Source: Litoribacter ruber | Lineage (GTDB): Bacteria > Bacteroidota > Bacteroidia > Cytophagales > Cyclobacteriaceae | Length of the DNA stretch: 64,000 bases | Reading direction: 5' to 3' | Assembly: GCF_018500185.1 (NCBI RefSeq) | Contig: NZ_JAHBGI010000006.1 | Location: 105,875-169,874 of the forward strand | In this document: positions 1-7,234 of the stretch, in pieces | How positions within the stretch are numbered: position 1 is the first letter of the stretch | Layout: every line of letters starts with the position of its first letter | The notes under the pieces: generated by a model | Databases searched by the model: none | The model's input: only the letters and a program-made list of their open reading frames with translations | Told to the model about the DNA's origin: nothing | Translations under genes and position numbers: made by a program

Positions 1-17
1 CGATGCCTGCCCGCGGG

Positions 18-629
18 TTAAAAATTGTCAGAAAGTATGATTTGGGCGCCGGCTTGTTGCATTTCGTAAAGGGCTTTATCGAAATCGTCCTCCTGTATAT
101 TTACGGCCTTGGTGGCGTCTTTGATGAGAGTGGTTTTGAATCCCTCATGGATGGCATCCAGCACGGTAAACTTTACACAGTAATCGGCGGCCAGTCCCAC
201 GACAACCACTTCATCAACTCCCCTGCCCTTCAGGTACGCGGCAAGCCCTGTGTCTTGCTTTCGGTTATTATCATAAAAACCGCTGTAGCTGTCCAGGTTT
301 TGATCCATTCCTTTTCTGAAAACCTTGGCCCAGTAGCTATTATCTAAATCTGTATGAAATTCGGCTCCTGGGCTTTCCTGCACACAGTGCTCGGGCCAGA
401 GGATTTGGTCTACTCCTCCCAGTTTGATGAAATCCCCTACCTTTTTGCCAGGATGGTTGCTCGCAAAACTTCCGTGGTCGGCTGGGTGCCAGTCTTGGGT
501 GGCCACGACAAGGTCAAACTTGGGCTGAAGCGAATTGATCACAGGAATGATTTTGTCGCCCTCCTTTACAGCCAAAGCTCCTCCAGGCAAAAAATCATAT
601 TGAACGTCTACGATAATTAATGCTTTCAT
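18..629 (-). CDS. pncA: Nicotinamidase (PncA)
   Basis: The protein has 203 aa, the usual length for this cysteine hydrolase family. It deamidates nicotinamide to nicotinate in the cytosol, the first step of the Preiss-Handler salvage route to NAD. The catalytic triad is visible: Asp8 (IIVDVQYDF), Lys106 (VFRKGMD) and Cys151 (LAADYCVKFT). The metal-site cluster Asp46/His48/His52 lies in TQDWHPADHGSF. The ATG start directly precedes the first beta strand. It is the last gene of a leftward operon and starts 1 nt after the stop of the PRPP-synthetase homologue, so coupled translation is likely. Its product is the substrate of PncB, encoded two genes upstream. Family assignment is firm; substrate preference is inferred from the family and the operon. 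Confidence 0.94.
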   Translation of the reverse strand: MKALIIVDVQYDFLPGGALAVKEGDKIIPVINSLQPKFDLVVATQDWHPADHGSFASNHPGKKVGDFIKLGGVDQILWPEHCVQESPGAEFHTDLDNSYWAKVFRKGMDQNLDSYSGFYDNNRKQDTGLAAYLKGRGVDEVVVVGLAADYCVKFTVLDAIHEGFKTTLIKDATKAVNIQEDDFDKALYEMQQAGAQIILSDNF

Positions 630-630
630 A

Positions 631-1548
631 TCATTTCATATTTAATCTATCCACAATCAATGAAGCTATACTTTCTATCTGCAAAAACCCGTTGTGGTCG
701 TTGGTCTGAGGATAGGTGTTGGTGGTGATTACTTTTTCAATCACCCCGCTGTCCCGGATTTTTTCAATTGCGTAATTGTTGAAAAGCCCATGGGTAGTGA
801 TGGTGAAAATCTTTTGAGCTCCTGCCTCTTTATAGGCCATGGCAGCGTTGACCAATGAACCGCCGGTGCGCACCATGTCGTCATAGATTACCACATCCCG
901 GCCCGCCACATCGGCACTGATGGAAGTCACTTCGGTTTCCTCCCCGCTCACTCTTCTCTTGAAGACAAACGCGGCATTTACCCCCATGTCATTGGCTAGG
1001 GATTCCACCCATTTCGCCCTTCCCGCATCGGTACAGGCCATCACAAAGCCATCACTTGCCAACTCACGGGCTACCCTAGTAACAATCGGTTTACAGTAAA
1101 TGTGGTTGAGCAAAGCCTGCCCCTCAAAGTAATAGGGTATGCCTTCCGTGTGCAGGTCAAAGAAGATGAAGTTATTGCCCAAGCTGGTTCTGGGAAGGGA
1201 TGAAAACATCACCGCCCTGGATTTGGCTGTCACCACCTCGCCTGGCCTCACAGCCCTCTCCATGGTAGAATAACCGAAATATGGGAAAACCAAGTAGATG
1301 GACCTTGCCCCAAACTTGATCAAGGCATAGGCCAAGTCATAAATCTCCAAGGTGTCGGAATCGCTCACCGTGCCTCCGATTAATACCACATCCCGGCCCC
1401 TTACGGTAGTCAGAATGCGCTGGTACCTCTCCCCGTCAGGAAAAGTTTTGACTTCTACTTCCCCTTTTTCAAAATCCCCCAACTCCAAAACCTGATCCTG
1501 AAGGTATTGATAGGCAACGGTGCTAAATATTATCTTTCTTTCTTCCAT
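631..1548 (-). CDS. Ribose-phosphate pyrophosphokinase homologue in NAD-salvage operon
   Basis: The protein has 305 aa, slightly shorter than housekeeping Prs. It is expected to make PRPP from ribose 5-phosphate and ATP. The two phosphoribosyltransferase-like halves are recognisable: FPDGERYQ near residue 40, PYFGYSTMERAVRPGE near 105, FFDLHTEGIPYYF near 140, KRR near 198 and the PRPP-binding loop VIYDDMVRTGGS near 220. The ATP-loop region departs from the GYARQDRR of classical enzymes, and the PDHGG segment is replaced by TDAGRAKWVE, so this is a divergent paralogue. Its ATG shares one base with the pncB stop (TAATG). PncB consumes PRPP, so the context suggests local PRPP supply for nicotinate use. 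A regulatory rather than catalytic role is possible. Confidence 0.85.
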   Translation of the reverse strand: MEERKIIFSTVAYQYLQDQVLELGDFEKGEVEVKTFPDGERYQRILTTVRGRDVVLIGGTVSDSDTLEIYDLAYALIKFGARSIYLVFPYFGYSTMERAVRPGEVVTAKSRAVMFSSLPRTSLGNNFIFFDLHTEGIPYYFEGQALLNHIYCKPIVTRVARELASDGFVMACTDAGRAKWVESLANDMGVNAAFVFKRRVSGEETEVTSISADVAGRDVVIYDDMVRTGGSLVNAAMAYKEAGAQKIFTITTHGLFNNYAIEKIRDSGVIEKVITTNTYPQTNDHNGFLQIESIASLIVDRLNMK

Positions 1549-3014
1549 TATTTTGCCTTGGCTTCTAACACCAATGATGTTCTTAAGTTATAAAGTGTTT
1601 CTTCAAGCCCCACAGCGTAAATGTGTGGGTTGACCAGCCGCTTGTGGGCTTTGTCAAATTTGGCCAGATTTGTCTTGGTGTTTTCTCTGATTGTGTGAAT
1701 ATCGGGCCTTTGGTACACCTTTTCCCCTTTTACAAAAATATTTTTCAGCAAGACTTCACTGTCCCAGTCCTTACCTACTTTCTTGCGCTTGGTGGGGTCT
1801 ATGGGGTCTATTAGCAGAAATTCCTTTTTGTCGTTAGTTCCATTTTCAAGAAAAATCATATCTGCATTGGCTACCCCGTTTTTATAGAATCGGCGCACAT
1901 TGTGAAAGCCTGGTATATTTATTTTGATGGATTGCTGGGATACTTTGACTTTGGATATCCACTTGCCTTCTTTTTTGATGGCCGAAAGCTTGTATACCGC
2001 CCCCAAGGCCGGTTGGTCGTAGGCTGTCACGAGTTTGGTTCCCACCCCCCATACGTTGATGGAAGATTCCTGCACTTTTAGGGAAAACATAATATGTTCG
2101 TCCAGGTCATTGCTGGCTACAATTTTCGCATTTTCAAAGCCGGCCTCATCGAGCATTTGCCTTGCGCAGTTGCTGTAGTAGGCCAAATCTCCGGAATCAA
2201 TCCTCACGCCCAGCATTTCTTTTCCCTTTTCCCGCAGGGCCTTGCCCACTTCAATGGCATGCTCCACTCCTTTAATTGTGTCATAGGTATCCACCAGAAA
2301 CACACAGTTGTCGGGCAGGGCCTCAGCATAAGCTTTGAAGGCTTCTATCTCGGAATCAAAAGACATGATCCAGCTATGCGCATGGGTACCCGAAACCGGA
2401 ATGCCAAAGAGTTTGCCAGCCATCACATTGGAAGTGGCCGAGCAACCGCCTATATAGGCCGCCCTGCTGGCCGCCAAGGCACCGTCTATCCCCTGGGCAC
2501 GCCGAAGGCCAAATTCCAACACGTCCTCCCCCTTGGCTGCCAAGGTAATCCGGGCAGCCTTGGTAGCAATTAGGGTCTGGAAATTGGTGATGTTCAACAA
2601 GGGCGTTTCCAAAAGCTGGCATTGGATCAATGGGCCTTTCACCCTGATCAGAGGGCTGTTTGGGAATATCACCGATCCTTCCTCTACCGCATCTATATCA
2701 CAGGAGAATCTCATCTCCCTGAGATAGTCGATAAAAGCAACCTCAAACATGGCCTCGCCCGATTTGCCTTTCATCTGCCCGAGGTAGGAAAGGTCCTGCT
2801 CGTCAAAATGGAAATTGCGGCAATAATCGATCACATAATCCAGCCCTGCGGCTATGGTAAAGCCTCCCTGAAAGGGGTTTTTTCTAAAGAAAAGGTTGAA
2901 GACGGCTTCCTCTTCCGCTTTTCCGGATTTCCAGTAGGCATAGGCCATGGTGAGCTGGTAAAAATCAGTCAAAAGTGCCAGGGAGCTCTGGTAGAGGTCT
3001 TTGGTTATTTTCAT
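1548..3014 (-). CDS. pncB: Nicotinate phosphoribosyltransferase (PncB)
   Basis: The protein has 488 aa. It joins nicotinate with PRPP, stimulated by ATP, to give nicotinate mononucleotide in the Preiss-Handler pathway. Family motifs include TDFYQLTMAYAYW near the N terminus, LEFGLRRAQG (about 167-175) and SGTHAHSW (about 208-215), which carries the phosphorylatable histidine region, plus VFLVDTYDT and RIDSGDLAYYS for phosphoribosyl binding. Length and order fit the long bacterial NAPRTase subgroup. The start overlaps the stop of the EamA-type transporter by 4 nt (ATGA), and its own stop overlaps the next start, so the four genes read as one translationally coupled unit with the PRPP synthetase homologue and nicotinamidase. 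Confidence 0.95.
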   Translation of the reverse strand: MKITKDLYQSSLALLTDFYQLTMAYAYWKSGKAEEEAVFNLFFRKNPFQGGFTIAAGLDYVIDYCRNFHFDEQDLSYLGQMKGKSGEAMFEVAFIDYLREMRFSCDIDAVEEGSVIFPNSPLIRVKGPLIQCQLLETPLLNITNFQTLIATKAARITLAAKGEDVLEFGLRRAQGIDGALAASRAAYIGGCSATSNVMAGKLFGIPVSGTHAHSWIMSFDSEIEAFKAYAEALPDNCVFLVDTYDTIKGVEHAIEVGKALREKGKEMLGVRIDSGDLAYYSNCARQMLDEAGFENAKIVASNDLDEHIMFSLKVQESSINVWGVGTKLVTAYDQPALGAVYKLSAIKKEGKWISKVKVSQQSIKINIPGFHNVRRFYKNGVANADMIFLENGTNDKKEFLLIDPIDPTKRKKVGKDWDSEVLLKNIFVKGEKVYQRPDIHTIRENTKTNLAKFDKAHKRLVNPHIYAVGLEETLYNLRTSLVLEAKAK

Positions 3015-3838
3015 TTATTTTTCAAGTTTAAAATCACGCCGGCCAAAACCATAAACATTCCCACATAGATCAGAAGGTCGTAGGTCTCGCCAAACAAAAA
3101 GAAACCAAATCCTAGGGCATATACGATCCCGATATATTTGAGGCTTGCCACTTTGGACAACTGGGCATTTTGATACGCCATGGTCATGTAATATTGGGCA
3201 AGTTGTGTAAAGATACCTATTCCCAACAAAATAGCCCAATCCCAGCCCTGTGGCTGTACCCATGTAAAAATACTGATCAACGTGACCAACGGCAGCGTAA
3301 CTAATGGGAAGTAAAAAACGATGACCAAGGGATGCTCCGATACGTTGAGCTTGCGTATGATATTATAGGCCAAGCCAGAAAACAGCGCCGACAGAATCCC
3401 GACAAACATCCACCAAGTCGAAATCCTGGGATCGAAACCTTCGATCATCAACACCCCGGCAAAGGCAATTCCAAAATAAATAAACTGCATGGGTTTTACT
3501 CTCTCCTTGACAATCACTATGCCCAGCAGCGTGGTAAATATCGGCGAAAGGTACTGTATGGTGACTGCACTCGCCAAGGGCATGTTCTGCAGGGTATAGA
3601 AGAATGCTATCAGGCCGATAGATCCGGCTATTCCTCTTAATACTAATAGCTTTTTATTATTTCCAAATAGCGGGATACGCTTCCTTTTGAGGAAAAAGTA
3701 TGTAAAGACCAAACTAAAAAGGGAGCGGAAGAAGATGATTTCAATGGCAGGCAGGTGGGAAATGTATTTCACCATGGCATTCATGATGGCAAAAAACGCC
3801 CCTGCCAAGAGCATGTGCTGTATACTTTTGTTGCTCAA
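3011..3838 (-). CDS. EamA/DMT-family transporter
   Basis: The product is a 275-aa integral membrane protein with about ten hydrophobic helices arranged as two EamA repeats (AIEIIFFRSLFSLVF in the first half; QYLSPIFTTLLGIVIVKERV at its end). DMT carriers export or import small metabolites; this one's substrate is unknown. It is the first gene of the pncB-prs-pncA operon and overlaps pncB by 4 nt, so movement of a pyridine vitamin or a related metabolite is a reasonable guess, not a demonstrated role. The start used here is TTG; an ATG eight codons in (3814) would begin right at the first helix. I prefer TTG because a short polar tail before the first helix is usual. Confidence 0.85.
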   Translation of the reverse strand: MSNKSIQHMLLAGAFFAIMNAMVKYISHLPAIEIIFFRSLFSLVFTYFFLKRKRIPLFGNNKKLLVLRGIAGSIGLIAFFYTLQNMPLASAVTIQYLSPIFTTLLGIVIVKERVKPMQFIYFGIAFAGVLMIEGFDPRISTWWMFVGILSALFSGLAYNIIRKLNVSEHPLVIVFYFPLVTLPLVTLISIFTWVQPQGWDWAILLGIGIFTQLAQYYMTMAYQNAQLSKVASLKYIGIVYALGFGFFLFGETYDLLIYVGMFMVLAGVILNLKNK

Positions 3839-3950
3839 AACAGAACTTTATTTTTATATCAGAATGTTAAATTAATTAAAATTACCAGGAATTGGTTCAG
3901 CCCAATTATCACCTACTCATTTTCAACCAGATACAATTCACAAAAAGATT

Positions 3951-4403
3951 ATGGCATTAAAAATCGGACAAAAAGCACCGGACTTTTCTCTTCCGGCCAC
4001 AGGAAACAAAACCATCAGTTTATCCAAAGATTTGCAGGGACAGGCCTGCATCCTGTTTTTCTACCCCAAGGATTTTACTAAAGGCTGCACGGCAGAGGTC
4101 TGCTCATTCCGCAACAATTATGAGACCTTTGAAATCCCGGTGTACGGCATAAGCAAGGACAGCATGGAAAGCCACGAGAAGTTCAAAAAGACCCATAAAT
4201 TACCTTATGAACTGCTTTCCGACAGGTCGGGAAAAGTTTGCAAGCAGTATGGTGCCCTGATGCCCATCATCAATATGCCTAAAAGGGTGACTTATCTTTT
4301 GGATAGTGAGCACAAAATAGCCGCTGTTTTCCAGGATCTTTTTGGAGCAGAAAAACATATCCAAAAAATGATAGAAAGCATGGGGAAAGTCGTGGAAAAA
4401 TAG
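3951..4403 (+). CDS. bcp: Peroxiredoxin, BCP/PrxQ type
   Basis: The 150-aa thioredoxin-fold peroxidase should reduce hydrogen peroxide and organic hydroperoxides using thioredoxin. The peroxidatic cysteine is Cys46 in KDFTKGCTAEVC. A second cysteine at position 51, five residues later, matches the resolving cysteine of the alpha2 subgroup of BCP enzymes. The N-terminal KAPDFSLPATGN and central GISKDSMESHEKF segments are typical. The ATG is preceded by an A-rich stretch without a Shine-Dalgarno sequence. It is divergent from the NAD-salvage operon and lies 44 nt before the first pRiA4b ORF-3-like gene, so the two may be cotranscribed up to the terminator near 5101. Confidence 0.93.
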   Translation: MALKIGQKAPDFSLPATGNKTISLSKDLQGQACILFFYPKDFTKGCTAEVCSFRNNYETFEIPVYGISKDSMESHEKFKKTHKLPYELLSDRSGKVCKQYGALMPIINMPKRVTYLLDSEHKIAAVFQDLFGAEKHIQKMIESMGKVVEK

Positions 4404-4447
4404 TTTTTAATTCTTATTCTTGGATTTTAATACCATAATAACCAAAT

Positions 4448-5065
4448 ATGACAGCCCGAATCATATCTATCCAACCCGATTTCTACAAACTCAAAATCTC
4501 GTTGGAGCACATGCCGGTACCGGTTTTCAGGACCGTACTGGTACCCGACAATGTTACCATGGAAAGGCTCCATGAAATCATCCAATACATTATGCCTTGG
4601 GATGACATCCACTTTTATCTATTTTCTGACAAAAGGGATCACCCGGAATATAAGACTGGGCGAGTGGACCATTGCAAAGTCGACAATGAGATAGATGATG
4701 CGGAAAATACTCTTTTAAAAGAGGAGTTTTTCATCAAGCGAAATGCCGCTCCGTTTTGGTACCTCTACGATTTAGGAGATGAATGGTTCCATGAGATCAC
4801 TTTTGAAAAGCTCACCCTGTCAGATCGCAAGGCATATGAAGGCAGTCCAGTACTACTGGAGGCTGTGGGTAACTGCCCTCCAGAAGACATTGGAGGACCG
4901 GCCGGCTATCAGTATTTCCTCACCGTGATCAATGACCCCAACCATCCCGAATTTCACAGCATGCGTGAATGGCTGGATTGGGAAAAAGATGACACGGATC
5001 CCTGGGATGTAAATGAAGTGAATATGAAGATGCTCCGGGACTTTTTGGAGGATTATGATCTATAG
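4448..5065 (+). CDS. pRiA4b ORF-3-like protein (paralogue 1)
   Basis: The 205-aa cytosolic protein belongs to the family named after ORF-3 of plasmid pRiA4b. Its function is not established. Visible signatures are KISLEHMPVPVFRTVLVP at the N terminus, the FWYLYDLGDEWFHEITFEKL segment around residue 100 that gives the family its W-x-H core, and CPPEDIGGPAGYQYFL near 145. The C-terminal third is rich in Asp, Glu and Trp. Despite the family name there is no transposase or plasmid gene nearby. A second, diverged copy follows at 5207 beyond a strong terminator, so the two are transcribed separately. Family call is secure; function is unknown. Confidence 0.85.
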   Translation: MTARIISIQPDFYKLKISLEHMPVPVFRTVLVPDNVTMERLHEIIQYIMPWDDIHFYLFSDKRDHPEYKTGRVDHCKVDNEIDDAENTLLKEEFFIKRNAAPFWYLYDLGDEWFHEITFEKLTLSDRKAYEGSPVLLEAVGNCPPEDIGGPAGYQYFLTVINDPNHPEFHSMREWLDWEKDDTDPWDVNEVNMKMLRDFLEDYDL

Positions 5066-5100
5066 CTGTCTATAATCATTTTTGATATAAGAATATTTGC

Positions 5101-5141
5101 CCAATGGACAATCTACCTACTGTCCATTGGGTATTTTTTTT
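5101..5141 (+). terminator. Rho-independent terminator
   Basis: A perfect 10-bp stem (5101-5110 with 5121-5130) has a 10-nt loop and is followed by a run of T. It separates the two pRiA4b ORF-3-like genes. Confidence 0.88.
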
Positions 5142-5206
5142 AATCGAAAATTTTATTTTTAATTTCTGTATTTTATATTCATGCAAATTTTTAAACCATA
5201 TTTTTT

Positions 5207-5890
5207 ATGCAAACCAAAACAACACTTTCAAAAAGTCCCATTAAGATTGAAATTTCTTTGGACAACATGCCCAAGCCAGTTCGCAGAGTATTGCTTGTAC
5301 CAGGAGACATTAATTTTCACAGATTGAATCACGTAATTATAAGCGTATTTATTTGGGAAAATGATAGTTCCTATGTCTTCGTTGACAATGTAAACCGGCC
5401 AAAAACCAAAATAGGGGAATTAAGAGGCAAAAATATACCTGAGAATCAAAACCTTCTTAATCCCAAAAGAACCTATTTACAGAGGTCATTTTTATTAAAG
5501 GGTAAGGGCGCCCCTTTTCAGTATATCTATCATCACAAATACAGATGGTCACATACCATTACCTTCCAAGAAATCACCCCAGAAGATTTGGAAAAATATG
5601 ATGGGAAGGAAGTCCTTTTGGAATACGAAGGGATAAATCCTCCAGAAAATCTGGGCGGAGCTGAGGCATATAGGGTATTCCGCGAAATTGTCAACAACCC
5701 CAAAAACGCTTTACGCGATGCATTACTGGAGTTTGTAGATTGGACACCACAGGATCTTGAGGAAGAAGATGACTCATTACATCTAAGTCAATGGTTAGAG
5801 GATCTGATGGAGGAATATGAAGATATCTTGGAAGACGAAAGGTGGGAAAGAAAACATAAAAGAAATCAAGAAACTATAGAGGTGGATTAA
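5207..5890 (+). CDS. pRiA4b ORF-3-like protein (paralogue 2)
   Basis: The 227-aa protein is a diverged tandem paralogue of the preceding gene. It shares IEISLDNMPKPVRRVLLVPG at the N terminus, FQYIYHHKYRWSHTITFQEI in the core, and NPPENLGGAEAYRVF near 150. The Gly-Asp-Glu-Trp core of copy 1 is His-Lys-Tyr-Arg-Trp here, so any active or binding site built on those acids is altered. The tail from about 175 is highly charged, with acidic runs ending in a basic patch, and is probably helical or disordered. The ATG follows an AT-rich leader. The coding region looks more A/T-rich than copy 1, which may reflect faster divergence. Function is unknown. Confidence 0.82.
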   Translation: MQTKTTLSKSPIKIEISLDNMPKPVRRVLLVPGDINFHRLNHVIISVFIWENDSSYVFVDNVNRPKTKIGELRGKNIPENQNLLNPKRTYLQRSFLLKGKGAPFQYIYHHKYRWSHTITFQEITPEDLEKYDGKEVLLEYEGINPPENLGGAEAYRVFREIVNNPKNALRDALLEFVDWTPQDLEEEDDSLHLSQWLEDLMEEYEDILEDERWERKHKRNQETIEVD

Positions 5891-6060
5891 GCAGTATCCT
5901 CAGATGGTTTCAGGTTTTTTTCCAAAAATAAAAGGTGGGGCTAAATCAATTTTCTTTACTATCTTTACTTAACTTATTTAAGTCGACTTGCGGATAACAC
6001 GAAACAAATGGGCTTAAAACATAAAGAAAAGTTTTATACCAGCCCCCCTTTTTTATAGGA

Positions 6061-6426
6061 ATGAGAATACTTTATATCGAAGACAATGAACTCAATAGAG
6101 TTGTTTTCGCAGCATTGTTGGCCAAGGTGGCCGATGTGGTTTGTGTAAGCAGTGGTTCGGAAGCCCTTGAACTTTTGGTAAACGCGCAGTTTGACATAGT
6201 AGTCATTGATCTGAACCTCAACGACCCGGAGATTGACGGATTTGAGGTAATGCGCACCTTGACTCAAAATGGCTTCAAAAAGCAAAATTCCACTCGGTTT
6301 TATGCCTTGACAGCCTATGCCCACGAAAACTGGGAGAAAAAATGCATGGATGCAGGATTTGACCATTATTTTACCAAACCTGTAGATCCTTCCGAAATAC
6401 TAGAAAAAGACAATGAATTAAAATAG
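6061..6426 (+). CDS. Single-domain response regulator (CheY-like receiver)
   Basis: The 121-aa protein consists of one receiver domain and no output domain. The acidic pocket is Glu7/Asp8, the phospho-acceptor is Asp50 (IVVIDLNLND), and the switch residues are Thr84 (FYALTAYA) and Lys106 (YFTKPVDP). It therefore looks active in phosphotransfer. No histidine kinase lies nearby, so it is an orphan that could work as a phosphorelay intermediate or bind a partner protein. Its 3' end meets the lolD-like gene tail to tail across a 14-bp hairpin. The 170-nt upstream region contains a TATCTTTA box near 5960 that might be a promoter, but the spacing is poor. Confidence 0.88.
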   Translation: MRILYIEDNELNRVVFAALLAKVADVVCVSSGSEALELLVNAQFDIVVIDLNLNDPEIDGFEVMRTLTQNGFKKQNSTRFYALTAYAHENWEKKCMDAGFDHYFTKPVDPSEILEKDNELK

Positions 6427-6458
6427 AATAATGGTTTAAGTTTCCTTAAACCATTATT
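6427..6458. terminator. Hairpin between convergent genes
   Basis: A perfect 14-bp inverted repeat (6427-6440 with 6445-6458, 4-nt loop) lies between the receiver gene and the lolD-like gene and overlaps the last codons of the latter. The T tract is poor on both sides, so efficiency is uncertain. Confidence 0.55.
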
Positions 6459-7096
6459 CCATCTTGCATGGTCAGCATCCTGTCTGCCATCTGGGCAAGT
6501 TCCTGATTGTGGGTAACGATCACAAAGGATTGTCCAAATTCATCCCTTAATTTAAAAAACAGTTCGTGCAGAGACTGGGCACTTGCAGAGTCTAGGTTTC
6601 CGCTAGGCTCATCGGCAAAAATAATTTGCGGATCGTTGATCAGCGCCCTCGCCACAGCTACCCGCTGCTGCTCCCCTCCGGAAAGTTCGGCTGGCTTGTG
6701 ATCCAGTCTACCGGAAATACCCAGCAGGTCGGCAAGCTTCTGCACCTTTGGCTTTAGCTCTTCAGGCGATTTCCCGGAGATCATCCCAGGGATCATAATA
6801 TTTTCCTCAGCGGTGAATTCCGGCAACAAGTTGTGAAACTGGAAGATGAAACCGATCTTGCTGTTTCTGAATTCGGCCAGCCTGTCCCCTTTCATGCGGG
6901 TGAGCTCGTTTTCATCTACTTTGACCATCCCCTCGTCGGGCTGGTCCAAAGTGCCGAGAATGTGGAGCAGGGTACTTTTACCGGCCCCCGAAGCCCCTAC
7001 TATAGAGACGATCTCTCCGCTTTTGATAGTAACATCCACACCCTTAAGTACATGTAGATCCCCGTAATATTTATGAATTCCCTGAGCTGTAAGCAT
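6446..7096 (-). CDS. ABC transporter ATP-binding protein, LolD/MacB type
   Basis: The 216-aa nucleotide-binding subunit has Walker A GASGAGKS (34-41), Q-loop FIFQFHNLLP, signature LSGGEQQRVA (138-147), Walker B IIFADEP (158-164) and switch His in VIVTHNQELA. This is the compact form typical of LolD, MacB and FtsE-like ATPases, which power extrusion of lipoproteins or other substrates from the outer leaflet of the inner membrane. No permease gene is adjacent, so the partner must be elsewhere, and the lolD symbol is not certain. A TAAATTTG box at 7116-7123 (minus strand) sits about 20 nt upstream of the ATG and may be its -7 element. It is divergent from sucC. Confidence 0.88.
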   Translation of the reverse strand: MLTAQGIHKYYGDLHVLKGVDVTIKSGEIVSIVGASGAGKSTLLHILGTLDQPDEGMVKVDENELTRMKGDRLAEFRNSKIGFIFQFHNLLPEFTAEENIMIPGMISGKSPEELKPKVQKLADLLGISGRLDHKPAELSGGEQQRVAVARALINDPQIIFADEPSGNLDSASAQSLHELFFKLRDEFGQSFVIVTHNQELAQMADRMLTMQDGIMV

Positions 7097-7184
7097 AATT
7101 AAATTTTGACACGTTCAAATTTAAAACTATTTGACGGAATAACTTAAAATTAGGGTTCTTTTGGCAAAAAGAGCGGTTGAATCC

Positions 7185-7215
7185 TTGAAAAAACGGACAT
7201 ATAAAGTTAACTTCG
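7185..7215 (+). promoter_or_regulatory. Candidate sucC promoter
   Basis: TTG at 7185-7187, a 20-nt spacer and TAACTTCG at 7208-7215 resemble the Bacteroidota -33/-7 consensus with one mismatch in the -7 box. It ends 19 nt before the sucC ATG. Confidence 0.4.
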
Positions 7216-7234
7216 GGCAAAAATTTTCACTAGG

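Noticed and set aside
4448-5890. pRiA4b ORF-3 family name suggests plasmid or transposon origin
   Set aside because: There are no transposase, integrase, inverted repeats or target duplications around the pair; the family is widespread on chromosomes.
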